Shown here: positions 33,476 through 44,479 of the stretch, piece by piece
How positions within the stretch are numbered: the first letter of the stretch is position 1
Layout of the letters: each line of letters begins with the position of its first letter
From: Dactylorhiza incarnata
Taxonomy: Eukaryota > Streptophyta > Magnoliopsida > Asparagales > Orchidaceae
Length of the DNA stretch: 64,000 bases
Assembly (NCBI GenBank): GCA_033032865.1
Contig: JAWHQI010000166.1
Location: 2,356,001 to 2,420,000, forward strand
Direction: 5' to 3'
The notes under the pieces: generated by a model
Seen by the model: the letters and a program-made list of their open reading frames with translations, nothing else
The model's database searches: none
Told to the model about the DNA's origin: nothing
Translations under genes and position numbers: made by a program

Positions 33476-36400
33476 GTATGCAGGAAGGCTAAGGATAAAA
33501 AAGATGTGTGGTATTTGGACTCTGGTTGTTCAAAGCACGTGACGGGCAATAAATCAAAGTTCCTTAGCCTGGAGATGAAGAAAGGAGGAGTTGTAACGTT
33601 TGGCGACAATGGAAAAGGAAGGATCATGGGAGTTGGTGAAGTTGGTAATGATTCTTTCAAAATCTCTAATGTTTTATTTGTTAAAGGTTTGAAACACAAT
33701 TTAATATCTATTAGTCAATTATGTCATAGAGGCTTGAATGTTTTTTTGAGTCAACGTCAAACCTTTGCAAAATAATAGATTCAAAAACTCATGAAGTTAT
33801 TTTTACCGCACCAAGAATTCATAACATTTATATGATTACCTTCCATGAACTTTCTCATTCATCACTTAAATGTTTTATTTCAAAGAGTGATGAGTTCGAA
33901 TTGTGGCATAGGTGACTAGGACATTCTAGTACTAAACTTGTAGTGAAACTTTCCAAAAACAAATTGATTAAGGGTTTACCCCTATTAGATGGAAAGCTTT
34001 CTTCATTGTGCTCGCCATGTCAAAAAGGAAAATTTACAAAATCATTTTGTAAAAGCAAATATTATGTCTACTTCTAGGCCTTTGCAATTAATTCACATGG
34101 ATTTGTTTGGTCCAATTTCAACTCAAACTCTAGGAGGTAGAAAATATACTTTTGTCTTAATTGATGACTATTCTCGTTTTTGTTGGACTATTTTTCTAGT
34201 ATCCAAATTTGATGCATATATTGAATTCACTAAGCTATGCACTCGCATTCAAAATGAATTAGATTTACAAATTAAATGTATACGATCAGATCATGGTGGT
34301 GAATTTGATATTTAAAAATTTATTTCATATTGTACTGAATTTGGGATAAAGCATGAATTTTCTGCTCCTCGTACACCACAATAAAATGGTGTAGTGAAAA
34401 GGAAAAATAGAACACTTCAAGAACTAGCACGCACAATGTTATCTGAATTTAAACTACCAAAATATTTTTGGGCCGAAGCTGTTAGTACTACATGTTATGT
34501 TATAAATCGTGTCATGCTACATCTATGTTGAAACTTTCTCCATTTGAATTATATTTTCAAAAGAAACCTAATGTATCTTATTTCAAAGTATTTGGGTGTA
34601 AATGTTTTATTTTAAATACAAAAGATACTTTAGGTAAATTTGATGAAAAATGTGATGAAGGTATTTTCATTGGTTATTCTTCAACTAGTAAGGCTCATAG
34701 AGTTTATAATATACAGACTAAAGTAGTTGAAGAAACAATTCATGTTAAATTTGATGAACTTGTTCCATGTGTAGTGGAGAATAAATCTGTAGGCGATGGT
34801 GAAGAACTTCCATTGAAAAGAAATGATGATGAAGAAGACATACTTGAAAATGAAAAAGAAGAAAAAGAAGAAAAAGAGGAAGAAGTACAAGAAGAAGTTG
34901 AGGAATTTGTGCCACCAAGCGAACTTAGATTCACTACTGATCATCCGCAAGACTTGGTCATTGGAAAACCTACAAGAGGGGTAAGTACATGTGCTTCTCT
35001 ACATGATTTATTTTCAAACCTTTATTTTATTTCCAACATAGAACCAAAAGATGTTTCAACCGCTTTAAGTGATGAATCTTGGTTTTTAGCTATGACATAA
35101 GAACTTAATCAATTTGAGAGAAATAAGGTTTGGAAGCTTGTAGAAAGACCTAGTGATCATCCTGTTGTAGGAGTAAAATGGATTTTCAAAAATAAATTAG
35201 ATAGTGAATCTCGGATTACTAGAAATAAAGCTAGGCTTGTAGCAAAAGGTTATGCTCAAATTGAAGGAATAGATTTTGATGAAACCTTTGCACCTGTAGC
35301 ACGTCTTGAAGTAGTTAGGATTTTCATTGCATTTGTTAGTTATAAATGATTTAAATTATTACAAATGGATGTTAAAACTGCATTTTTAAATGGGTTCATT
35401 AAGGAAGAGATTTATGTCGAACAACCACCTGGCTTTATTAATGATAAATATCCTAATCATGTTTATAAGTTATATAAAGCTCTTTATGGTTTGAAACAAG
35501 CACCCCGAGCATGGTATGAAAGATTGATGCTCTATTTATTAAAGAATGATTTTAAAATGGGTAGTGTTGATTGTACACTCTTCATTAAGTATGTAAATGA
35601 TGATATAATTGTCTTGCAAATTTATGTTGATGACATTATCTTTGGATCAACTGATGAAGAGTTATGTAATGATGTTGTTAAAGTGATGAAACATGAATTT
35701 GAAATGATAATGGTAGGAGAACTTACTTATTTTCTCGGTTTTCAAATTACACAAAAACGTGATGGCATTTTTATTAATCAATCTAAATACATTCATGATA
35801 TGTTAAAGAGATTTGGTTTTGACAATCTTAAACAAGCTAATACTCCTATGAGTGTTTCATTAAAATTGGGAAAGGATGAAAGTGGAATTTCTATAGATCA
35901 AACTTTATATAGAGGGATGATTGGATCATTATTATATTTAACCACTTCAAGACCTGACATTATGTTTGTTGTATGTTTATGTGCTAGATTTCAGGCTAAT
36001 CCAAAAGAATCACATTTAAAAGCGGTTAAACGCATATTTCGTTATCTAATTGGTACTTCTAAACTAGGTTTATGGTATCCACATAGTGATAACTTTATTT
36101 TGCATGGCTATTCTGATTCTGATTATGCTGGGTGTTCATTAGATCACAAAAGCACTAGTGGCACTTGTCACTTTTAGGCCCTTCACTCATTTCTTGGTCG
36201 AGTAGGAAACAGAATTCTGTTGCCCTCTCCACCACCGAGGCCGAGTATATTGCACTTGGTAGCTGTTGTGCACAAGCTCTTTGGATGAAACAAACTTTAG
36301 AAGACTATAACAGTAATCATCAAATAATAAAATTATGGTGTGACAACAAAAGTGCTATTGACTTAACAAACAACCCAGTACATCATTCTAGGTCTAAACA

Positions 36401-36569
36401 CATCGATGTTCGCCATCATTTTATACGAGATCACATCAAACAAAATCACATTAAAATTTCATTTATAGGCACCGATTCACAACTTGCCGATATATTCACA
36501 AAACCACTTCCCGATTCCCGCTTTTCAATGCTAAGACTAGAATTGGGAATCCTAGACATATCAAATTAA
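33476..36569 (+). pseudogene. pol: A pol: protease, integrase, reverse transcriptase, RNase H
   Basis: Protease YLDSGCSKHVTGN (33509-33547). After a frameshift, the pre-integrase segment is at 33900-34020 and the integrase core at 33989-34480 (HMDLFGP, RSDHGGEF). The usual QQNGVVERK is altered by TAA and a Glu-to-Lys change. Further stops or shifts lie near 34314, 34500, 35098 and 35348. Reverse transcriptase YVDD is at 35623-35634 and RNase H ends at 36569 after a small frameshift at 36170. Motifs are SIRE-type. It is about as long as the B pol and more decayed. Confidence 0.92.
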
Positions 36570-36870
36570 ATATCCAAATTAAATGTTAATAAAGACAAAA
36601 ACAACAACAACAACAAAATTATTTCAAAAATGTTAACTCCACACCATGTGATTAAAACATCATTAAAATTCATCAAATTCACACTACCTGAAAGTTTCAT
36701 ACAAAAACTAACTGAAGATAACTTCTCCATATAAGTTACAACACTGAAAACTGAAAGAAAATTACAACTTCACAGTCGTCAATGACATCTAGCTGTCGCC
36801 GACGACATCTACCAGAAGATCAATATCTGTAGAAAAACACTCAAAAATCTCCGCTCTCAGCACCACTACT
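36570..36870 (-). pseudogene. A: end of antisense accessory gene and dyad module
   Basis: 36774-36812 has the dyads GTCGTCAATGAC and CTGTCGCCGACGACATC-like. 36870-36841 continues, on the minus strand, the accessory frame interrupted by B at 47667 and ends at TGA (36843-36841). The rest is AT-rich spacer after the RNase H stop. Confidence 0.7.
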
Positions 36871-37018
36871 TGTTGGAGCATGCGTTTCTCACTCCTCCGG
36901 TTTGATAATAACAAAGTCCCGTTTGTATTTGATTCTATTTTTATCAATGGTGTGCAGATAACAGGTATGAGATGTTCAAATTTCTACTGGAGCTAAAATT
37001 GAATGTGGGAAAATTTCA

Positions 37019-37164
37019 CTGTCGGAAAATTCCGACAGCCACTGTCGCCCAGGCGACAGCTCGGCGGTTACAACAACTGCCCACGACTCCACCCACGACG
37101 GCACTCCAGCGGCAGTTTAGCGCTGTCGGAAAATTCCGACAGTCACTGTCGCCCAGGCGACAGT
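37019..37164 (+). promoter_or_regulatory. B LTR promoter: two IR-B/IR-A dyad modules upstream of TATA
   Basis: IR-B is CTGTCGGAAAATTCCGACAG (37019-37038 and 37124-37143). IR-A is CTGTCGCCCAGGCGACAG (37042-37059 and 37147-37164). In both modules the gap is exactly 3 bp. The second module ends 8 bp before TATAAATT (37173-37180). TGTCGG is a known high-affinity half-site for plant auxin response factors, so a host factor is one candidate reader. Confidence 0.85.
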
Positions 37165-37462
37165 AAATTTCTATAAATTGGTTCCTTTGGTTTGTGCATT
37201 CCAAGCTTTTGAGAATTCCAGTCCCTTCCTGAGTGCATACGAACCAGAGAGCTCCAGAACCTCCTCAACTCCCATTTGTGCAAAGAAGGATTGAAGATTG
37301 AAGACGAGATCGGGCGCGCTTCTACATCATCAATCATCTCGAGGCTTCAACAATCCGTTCAGAGATCTGATTTTCTAGGGAGTTGTTCTTTTCATATTGT
37401 ATTTTCATTCACATATTTTTCATTTTGTATTGGTAGAGAAATCGTCGTCTTGCGTGCGGCGT

Positions 37463-37649
37463 CTAAGTCCTTGCGCGGCTTAGGGGAAAATCGCTTCCTT
37501 GTGCGGAGCGTCCAAGTCCTTGCGTGGCTTGGTGGGAAATCGTGGCCTTGTGTGCTACGTCTAGATCTTGGGAAGATCTAGAGGATAGGCTTGGGCTTGG
37601 TCTTGGGAGAGACAAGCGATAGCCTTCCGATCCTTGGGAGAAGGATTGG
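37463..37649 (+). repeat. B LTR R/U5 hairpin series
   Basis: Stems CTAAG/CTTAG (37463-37483), CCAAG/CTTGG (37512-37532), CTAGATCTT/AAGATCTAG (37561-37581) and CCGATCCTT/AAGGATTGG (37627-37649). The first two are tandem variants with compensatory change; the last varies in A as CCGGTCCTT/AAGGACCGG. Confidence 0.8.
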
Positions 37650-37973
37650 TAAACCAAAATTGTAGAATTTTTAGTAAATATAATTGTGCCTTGATCTTAA
37701 GCATTGTTAAGATCATTTTTATTGTACTCAAATTTCATGATTAATATAATTATGTCTCTTTCTTTAATTATATATTTGATGGCATAATCTTTATCTTAAA
37801 AATTTGTGTTTTGGTTTAATACTAAAATTGCATTGGTTTGAAAGTGTTTAGAAGTAATTTTTTAGTAAAGTAAAATCTCTTTAAAAATTTACTAAGTAAA
37901 AATTTAATTTTTAAACACACCCTTATTCACCCCCCCCCCCCCCCCCTCTAAGGGCGTTATACGATCCAACAAG

Positions 37974-37985
37974 TGGTATCAGAGC
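37974..37985 (+). promoter_or_regulatory. B primer-binding site (initiator tRNA-Met)
   Basis: TGGTATCAGAGC, a perfect 12-nt match to the tRNA-iMet 3' end, two bases after the LTR. Confidence 0.93.
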
Positions 37986-37999
37986 GAGGTTACTCCAAA

Positions 38000-39952
38000 A
38001 TGGTTTTACCACCGGGAGTAATGGCGCACAACGATCACGCGTTCGTTGAGGGGCAAGGAATTAGTAGGCCACCACTTTTTACGGGCACAGACTATAATTA
38101 TTGGAAAACACGTATGCGTTGTTTTCTAATTGCGCTAGATATAGAAGTCTGGAATATGGTAGAATCTAGTTACACTTCTCCAACATTTGTTGTAGGAGAT
38201 GTAACTATGGATAAGCCCAAAGATAAGTGGGATGATAATGATAAATTAAGATGTAAGAACAATGCAAAAGCCATGAATGCTTTATTTTGCGCACTAGATC
38301 GCACTGAATTTAATAGAGTTTGTGCTTGTAATTCTGCATTTGAAATTTGGAATTTATTAGAAATCACTCATGAAGGTACTTCGCAGGTAAAGGACTCAAA
38401 GCTATTTCAACTGGAATCTGAATTTGAAAGGTTCAAAATGGAGGTAGATGAAGAGATTGATACAATGTACACACGGTTTACAAAAATCGTGAACGACTCA
38501 AAGGTGCTAGGAAAGGTGTTCTCAAATGGAGATTTGGTAAGGAAAATCTTAAGATCACTTCCCCCGAAGTTCAATCCTAAAGTGACTGTAATTTCTGAGT
38601 CACATGATCTTAAGACCTTACAATTGGAGAGCCTCATTGGGAACTTGAAAACTCATGAAGTTGAATTAAAAATTCAACAACAAGAGTATATGGAGCCAAG
38701 GAAGAAGGGATTGGCTCTAAGATCAAAGAAGGAAGAAACTAGTGATTCTGAGGAGGATGAAGAAGATGAGGAAAGTTTATTTGTTAAAAAATTTAGAAAA
38801 TTTATGAAAAATCCGGAGAGAAGGAATTCGTTTAAGAAGTATTTTAAGAAGGAGACCTTTAGGAAGAAAAAAGGAAAGGAGGGCGATGAGGAGGAAGAAA
38901 GACCGCCACCGGAGTGCTATCACTGCAAGAAGTTAGGACACATTCGAAGCAAGTGTCCAAAGTACTTGAAAGAACTTAAAGAAAAGAAACACAAAGGGTC
39001 GAAGAAGGTATTGAAGGCGGAAACCTGGGATGATACTACTTCTGAGGATGCAAGCAGTTCCGACTCAAGTAAAGAGGAGGAGGCCAACATATGCTTAATG
39101 GGAAAAAGCGTCATATCTGATGACGAATGCAGTGTCCAAAGCGACACTGAGGTAACTCCTCCAACCTATGATGAATTGTTTTCTGAATTTTTAAAGACTT
39201 GCAAATTTTTTGAAAAAAGTTTAAAAGATAATGATCTTCTAAAATCTGAAAATGGAATTTTACTTAAAGAAAACAAAAAATTGTTAAATGAAATTAAGAC
39301 TATTGGAAAAAGAGATATTTCTTGCCAAGAGTGTGATCACTTTTTGGGAAGAATTAAGGAACTTGAAGAATCTCTTTCCAAATCTCATTCTACAATAAAA
39401 GTACTTACTAAAAAGAATGAGATTTTAGAGAGAGATCTGAAATCTTCAATTTCCATAGTCCATGAGGGAAAGAAATCTTTTGAACGGAGATGCGTAAATC
39501 TAGTATCCGAGAATACAAAAATGAGACACCATATTCATGACTTAACACTAGCCATGAAAAAATTTGGAATGGGCCGAAGATCACTGGATATGATCTTAGG
39601 ATACCAATGCCATGGATCTGGAAGGTTTGGGCTCAGATACACATCTAGAAGCTGTCGCCCGGCGACAACCACTGTCGCCGGCGACAGTGAAAAGTCCAGA
39701 AAATTCACTTTTAAAAATTCTAAAATTAATGAAATATCAAATACTGCATCCTCATCCAGTAAAAGTCCAGAAAAGTTATACTCTTCTAAATACATTACTT
39801 GTGCCAAATGCAATAGATTTGGTCACACTACGGACTCTTGCTGGAAGGAAGGAAAAAGCAAAATTAAACAAATCTGGGTGCCTAAGGATTCTACCTATAC
39901 TATGGGTGGAACCACTTGGGTAACCAGATCTTTACTCACCTCTTCTTTCTAG
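38000..39952 (+). CDS. gag: B gag polyprotein
   Basis: Open frame of about 650 codons; ATG 38000 is first, and ATG 38021 is the one conserved in A and A2. It has the helical gag domain (WKTRMRCFLIALD region), a Lys/Glu-rich linker, a first zinc knuckle CYHCKKLGHIRSKC (near 38920), an acidic region and a long coiled coil (39160-39560). A segment whose DNA is the palindromic IR-A variant (39652-39687) precedes a second knuckle CAKCNRFGHTTDSC (near 39800). Structural protein for virus-like particles and RNA packaging. It ends at TAG 39950-39952 in the same frame as protease. Confidence 0.93.
   Translation: MVLPPGVMAHNDHAFVEGQGISRPPLFTGTDYNYWKTRMRCFLIALDIEVWNMVESSYTSPTFVVGDVTMDKPKDKWDDNDKLRCKNNAKAMNALFCALDRTEFNRVCACNSAFEIWNLLEITHEGTSQVKDSKLFQLESEFERFKMEVDEEIDTMYTRFTKIVNDSKVLGKVFSNGDLVRKILRSLPPKFNPKVTVISESHDLKTLQLESLIGNLKTHEVELKIQQQEYMEPRKKGLALRSKKEETSDSEEDEEDEESLFVKKFRKFMKNPERRNSFKKYFKKETFRKKKGKEGDEEEERPPPECYHCKKLGHIRSKCPKYLKELKEKKHKGSKKVLKAETWDDTTSEDASSSDSSKEEEANICLMGKSVISDDECSVQSDTEVTPPTYDELFSEFLKTCKFFEKSLKDNDLLKSENGILLKENKKLLNEIKTIGKRDISCQECDHFLGRIKELEESLSKSHSTIKVLTKKNEILERDLKSSISIVHEGKKSFERRCVNLVSENTKMRHHIHDLTLAMKKFGMGRRSLDMILGYQCHGSGRFGLRYTSRSCRPATTTVAGDSEKSRKFTFKNSKINEISNTASSSSKSPEKLYSSKYITCAKCNRFGHTTDSCWKEGKSKIKQIWVPKDSTYTMGGTTWVTRSLLTSSF
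39652..39687 (+). repeat. IR-A palindromes within B gag coding sequence
   Basis: CTGTCGCCGGCGACAG at 39672-39687 is a perfect 16-bp palindrome. A second copy at 39652-39667 is imperfect at its end. They are in the coding frame, just before the distal zinc knuckle. Confidence 0.9.
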
Positions 39953-41098
39953 GTGTGTTGGCAGGCTAAGGACAAAGAAGACGTGTGGTACTTGGACTCG
40001 GGTTGTTCAAAGCACATGACGGGCAATAAAGAGAAGTTCCTTAGCCTGGAGATGAAGAAAGGAGGAGTTGTTACATTCGGTGACAATGGAAAAGGAAAAA
40101 TCATCGGCATCGGTGTTGTGGGTAACGAAAATTTTTCAATTTCAAATGTTTTATTTGTAGAAGGATTAAAGCATAATTTGATTTCCATTAGTCAATTATG
40201 TGATAAGGGTTTGAATGTTTTATTTGAATCTTCTACAAATTTGTGCAAAATTATTAATTCCAAAACAAATGAAATTGTTTTTACCGCACCTAGATGTCAT
40301 AATGTATATATGATTAAATTTCTTGATTTTTCAAATTCTACTTTGAAATGTTTTCTATCAAAAAATGATGAATTAGATTTATGGCATAGGCGACTTGGAC
40401 ATGCTAGTGCCAAGTTAATTTCAAAACTTTCAAAAGATAAATTAATTAAAGGTTTACCTTTGCTAAATGGAAATTTATCTTCTTCACTATGTGTGCCTTG
40501 CCAAAAAGGAAAATTTTCAAAATCATCTTTCAAAAGTAAAAACATTATTTCTACCACTAGGCCACTTCAATTAATACATATGGACTTATTTGGGCCAATT
40601 GGAATTTCTAGCTTAGGAGGTAGAAAATACACATTTGTTTTGATTGATGATTATTCTCGTTTTTGTTGGACTTTATTTCTAACCTCTAAATTCGAAGCAT
40701 TTTCAGAATTTTCAAAATTATGTTTGCGTATTCAAAATGAATTGGAGTTAAAAATTAAACGCATACGATCGGATCATGGAGGAGAATTTGAAAATGAAAA
40801 GTTTATTTCTTTTTGTACGGTGTCAGGAATTAAACATGAATTTTCCGCTCCACGCACACCACAGCAAAATAGTGTAGTGGAAAGGAAAAATAGAACTCTT
40901 CAAGAGTTAGCCCGTACAATGTTATCTGAATTTAAATTACCAAAATCTTTTTGGGCTGAAGCGGTTAGCACGGCATGTTATGTAATTAATAGAGTTATGC
41001 TTCGCCCTATTTTAAAATTAACTCCTTATGAATTAATATTTAGTAAACAACCAAAGTTTCTTATTTCAAAGTTTTTGGTTGTAAATGTTTTATTTTGA
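39953..41098 (+). CDS. pol: B pol part 1: protease and integrase (frameshifted end)
   Basis: Same frame as gag, immediately after the UAG. Protease YLDSGCSKHMTGN; pre-integrase DLWHRRLGHASAKL with CVPCQKGKFSKSS; integrase Asp in HMDLFGP, Asp in RSDHGGEF, and Glu in QQNSVVERKN (the usual Gly after Asn is Ser). The frame is lost near 41056 by an apparent 1-nt deletion and stops at 41098. The same protein continues in another frame from 41095. The deletion removes the integrase C-terminal region from the reading frame, so B is probably not autonomous now. Confidence 0.93.
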   Translation: MCWQAKDKEDVWYLDSGCSKHMTGNKEKFLSLEMKKGGVVTFGDNGKGKIIGIGVVGNENFSISNVLFVEGLKHNLISISQLCDKGLNVLFESSTNLCKIINSKTNEIVFTAPRCHNVYMIKFLDFSNSTLKCFLSKNDELDLWHRRLGHASAKLISKLSKDKLIKGLPLLNGNLSSSLCVPCQKGKFSKSSFKSKNIISTTRPLQLIHMDLFGPIGISSLGGRKYTFVLIDDYSRFCWTLFLTSKFEAFSEFSKLCLRIQNELELKIKRIRSDHGGEFENEKFISFCTVSGIKHEFSAPRTPQQNSVVERKNRTLQELARTMLSEFKLPKSFWAEAVSTACYVINRVMLRPILKLTPYELIFSKQPKFLISKFLVVNVLF

Positions 41099-41588
41099 AT
41101 TCTAAAGATTCCTTAGGAAAATTTGATGAAAAATGTGATGAAGGTATTTTTATTGGCTATTCTTCAACTAGTAAAGCTTATAGAATTTTTAATAAAAGAA
41201 CAAAAATAGTTGAAGAATCTATTCATGTTAGGTTTGATGAGTTTGCTTCATGTGTAGAAAAGAAAATTACAGGAAAAGAAGATGAACTCCTTCCCACGAT
41301 GGAGAATGATGAAGAAGAACTTGGAGAAAATGAAGAAGAAAAAGGAGAAGAAAGAGAAGAAGAAAGAGGAGAAGAAAATAGAGAAGAAGAAGAAAGAGAA
41401 GGATATGTGCCTCCAAGTGAATTGAGATTCTCAAAGGATCATCCAAAGGAGCTTATCATTGGAGATCCGCAAAAAGGGGTTAGTACTCGTTCATCACTCA
41501 TGTTTTATTTTCAAACCTTTGTTTTGTTTCTGAAATAGAACCAAAAGATGTTTCCACCGCTTTAAATGATGAATTTTAGTTTTTAGCT
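41095..41588 (+). pseudogene. pol: B pol part 2: integrase C-terminal region and acidic linker
   Basis: 41095-41538 continues with the conserved EKCDEGIFIGYSS motif and a long Glu-rich linker, then runs into a second frameshift near 41505. The following segment up to the reverse transcriptase has a TAG at 41578 where a Trp codon is expected (A has TGG). Confidence 0.88.
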
Positions 41589-43067
41589 ATGAATGAAGAA
41601 CTTAATCAATTTGAACGTAATAAGGTTTGGAATCTTGTAGAACGACCCAAAAATCATCCTGTAGTTGGTGTTAAGTGGATTTTTAAAAATAAAATGGATA
41701 ATGAATCTAGAATTGTTAGAAATAAAGCCAGATTAGTTGCAAAAGGTTATGCACAAATTGAAGGGGTAGATTTTGATGAAACTTTTGCACCCGTAGCAAG
41801 ATTAGAAGCGGTTCGAATATTTCTTGCATTTGCTTGTTTTAAAAGATTTAAATTATATCAAATGGATGTCAAAACCGCATTTTTAAACGGGTATATAAAA
41901 GAAGAAGTTTATGTAGAACAACCCCCTGGCTTTATAAATGAGAAATATCCAAATTATGTTTATAAATTAGATAAAGCACTTTATGGATTAAAACAAGCGC
42001 CTCGTGCTTGGTACGATCGATTAACTCAATATTTGTTAAAGCACGATTATAAAATAGGAAGTGCTGATTCTACACTCTTCATTAAGCAAATTGATCATGA
42101 TTTAGTTATTTTACAAATTTATGTTGATGATATTATTTTTGGAGCCACTAATGAAGAGTTGTGTAATGAAGTAGTTGAAATTATGAAAAATGAATTTGAA
42201 ATGAGTATGGTTGGAGAACTTTCATATTTTTTAGGTTTTCAAATTACACAAAAACATGATGGTATTTTTATATGTCAAACCAAATATATTCATGATATGT
42301 TAAAAAGATTTGGATTTGAAAATCTTAAGCATGCAAACACTCCTATGAGTTCTTCACTAAAATTAGGAAAAGATGAAAGTGGTGTTTCAATTGAACAAAC
42401 TCTTTATAGAAGTATGATAGGGTCTTTATTGTATTTAACCGCATCTAGACCTGATATTATGTTTGTCGTTTGTTTATGTGCTAGATTTCAAGCTAATCCT
42501 AAAGAGTCACATTTAAAAGCGGTGAAACGTATCTTTAGATATCTCATAGGCACATCAAAATTAGGTTTATGGTATCCTCATAATGATTCTTTTATTTTAC
42601 ATGGTTTTTCGGATTCGGATTATGCGGGATGTTCCTTAGATAGGAAAAGCACTAGTGGCACTTGTCACTTTATCGGCCCTTCACTTATTTCATGGTCGAG
42701 TAGGAAACAGAATTCTGTTGCCCTCTCAACTACGGAGGCCGAATATATTGCACTAGGTAGTTGTTGTGCCCAAGCTCTTTGGATGTCACAAACATTAGAA
42801 GATTTTGGCATGCAACAAAGTAGTGTAGAATTAATGTGTGACAATAAAAGTGCTATAGACTTAACTAACAATCCCGTATTACATTCTAGATCTAAGCATA
42901 TAGATGTCCGACATCATTTTATAAGGGATCATATTAAGAAGGGTAATATAAAAATCAACTTTATAGGCACAGAAAATCAAATAGCAGATATATTCACTAA
43001 GCCGTTACCGGATTCCCGTTTTTCTATGCTTAGGCTAGAATTGGGAATTCTAGACATTTCACAATGA
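41589..43067 (+). CDS. pol: B pol part 3: reverse transcriptase and RNase H
   Basis: 492 codons with no break. The reverse transcriptase has [31 protein letters not shown] and the catalytic YVDD at residues 178-181. The connection [15 protein letters not shown] follows. RNase H starts at [11 protein letters not shown] and ends [13 protein letters not shown] and [13 protein letters not shown]. The motif set is that of the SIRE lineage. All catalytic Asp residues seen are intact, implying recent activity or preservation. Confidence 0.95.
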   Translation: MNEELNQFERNKVWNLVERPKNHPVVGVKWIFKNKMDNESRIVRNKARLVAKGYAQIEGVDFDETFAPVARLEAVRIFLAFACFKRFKLYQMDVKTAFLNGYIKEEVYVEQPPGFINEKYPNYVYKLDKALYGLKQAPRAWYDRLTQYLLKHDYKIGSADSTLFIKQIDHDLVILQIYVDDIIFGATNEELCNEVVEIMKNEFEMSMVGELSYFLGFQITQKHDGIFICQTKYIHDMLKRFGFENLKHANTPMSSSLKLGKDESGVSIEQTLYRSMIGSLLYLTASRPDIMFVVCLCARFQANPKESHLKAVKRIFRYLIGTSKLGLWYPHNDSFILHGFSDSDYAGCSLDRKSTSGTCHFIGPSLISWSSRKQNSVALSTTEAEYIALGSCCAQALWMSQTLEDFGMQQSSVELMCDNKSAIDLTNNPVLHSRSKHIDVRHHFIRDHIKKGNIKINFIGTENQIADIFTKPLPDSRFSMLRLELGILDISQ

Positions 43068-43362
43068 ATATATCACTATTTAAAGCCTATAAAATTAAAA
43101 AAAAAAATTATTATCACAAAACATAAACAATGTACAAAGAAAAAGCTAAGATCTTAAAAATCAAAACATAAAATTTCAAAAGACTTAACAAAAATTCAAC
43201 ATCATTAATATTCATCAATATTGTTCAAATAAAAATAGTAGAAAAAACTTAAGGATCAAGTTCATTAAACAAAAGCAGAAATCTAAAGAAGTTCACTGTC
43301 GCCCAGGCGACAGTGGATGTCGGAAATTTCCGACATCGCCCAGCAGCAGCAGCAACATAAAA
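43068..43362 (+). promoter_or_regulatory. B spacer with IR-A/IR-B module downstream of the antisense gene
   Basis: AT-rich spacer after pol. IR-A at 43296-43313, a 3-bp gap, then the perfect 20-bp palindrome ATGTCGGAAATTTCCGACAT at 43317-43336. The antisense gene stops 27 bp further on. Confidence 0.85.
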
Positions 43363-44478
43363 CTACTCTGAATCTTCATAACCAGCCCCGCTGCTCTCTG
43401 GACAATCTTCTGGAGGTCCTCGTCTCACGGCTTTACCACGGCGAGTCCGCCTCACCGATTCGCGTGGCGGTTCTTCGTCCGGAACTTGCCATTCGGCCTC
43501 TTCCTCCGGAGTTGGCTTTAACTTCAGACCCTTGACGAGAAACTTCATAAATTTCTGCATTCGACTACGGTCCTTCTTCACTTCCCTCTTGTGATCCTCT
43601 AATGAATCACGCAAATCATCAATGGACTCTCATAGTGATCCTGCACTAGAAATGGTCGGCTCTCTAATCTCAATCCCCGGATGAGCTTTTCTCTGCGGCT
43701 TCTTCACCTTCATTGAACCCGTATAATATATTTCCGGATAACAATCATCCAAATAAGCACCTTGCACTATCCATCCATACTTCTTATAGAGTACACGCTG
43801 TATTACCGCCCCCATTGGCAGCGTATGAACCTTCACCCATCTTGGATGCTTTAATCTATACGCATACCTAATCTGGGAGAGTATGAAGTCCGCCACATCA
43901 AAAAGCTCATCCTCCATAATATAGTATGTAAAGAGGGTCAACTGAGCCGTAATACTTCTTGTGTCTCCACTCTTCAACATCACTGAATTCCTTAATATAT
44001 CTTGGACTAAGAAAGCATCCGGAGTAAGTGACGTAACTTCAGTGGTAAGAGTCTTCTTTTGATTCCCATGTAAACTCATGTTTACAAGGGTCCAATCTCT
44101 ATCCTTTCGATAATTCTCCACTATATCAGGCATATTCTCACTCATCACTAGTCCGAATTCCTCTCGTAGATCAACATGTGTTATTTCCACATGTTGACCT
44201 TGGATCCTTGATCTCACTCCTCCATCCAATTCAGTGAAATTTGGGTCTTCCAAATGGTTATAAAATTCACGAATGAAAAAGGAAGAAAACCCCTCTGGTG
44301 TGATTATTGAAATTATACCTGCGTTCGCAAGCCGATCATAGATATGATCGTGCTTTGGCGACTCAAATTCCACATACTTCGCTATTCCAACAATAGCCTT
44401 CTCCACCCCAGGAAAAACTTGATATGAACTACGTGCATCTTCCGAAGTACTCTTTCGAGCTTTGGAACTGGAAGCCAT
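43363..44478 (-). pseudogene. B antisense accessory gene, one premature TGA
   Basis: Start ATG 44478 is supported by the equivalent MASSS(K/R)AR start in A at 48770 and by a splice acceptor one base upstream. 372 codons with a single in-frame TGA at 43632-43630, where A has an arginine codon. The protein has a Ser-rich start, then a folded region (~30-270) with a FYNHLEDPNF motif and a helix-rich second half (LTPDAFLVQDILRN, LPMGAVIQRVLYKKYGW). A basic coiled segment (DHKREVKKDR) and an Arg-rich, acidic-ended tail follow. The layout matches the S1 protein. It resembles the 'putative plant transposon protein' domain family; function unknown. It lies head-to-head against the 3' LTR and antisense to gag-pol. 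Confidence 0.85.
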
Positions 44479-44479
44479 T

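Larger units (their letters stand above)
36871..37971 (+). repeat. B 5' LTR (1,101 bp)
   Basis: Opens TGTTGGAGC and ends GATCCAACA. Two dyad modules (37019-37059 and 37124-37164) lead to TATAAATT at 37173. R/U5 has four hairpins (37463-37649). There is a run of 17 C at 37930-37946. Confidence 0.96.

Noticed and set aside
34681..34950. Phe-rich minus-strand ORF in A
   Set aside because: Shadow of the Glu/Lys-rich linker of pol on the other strand.
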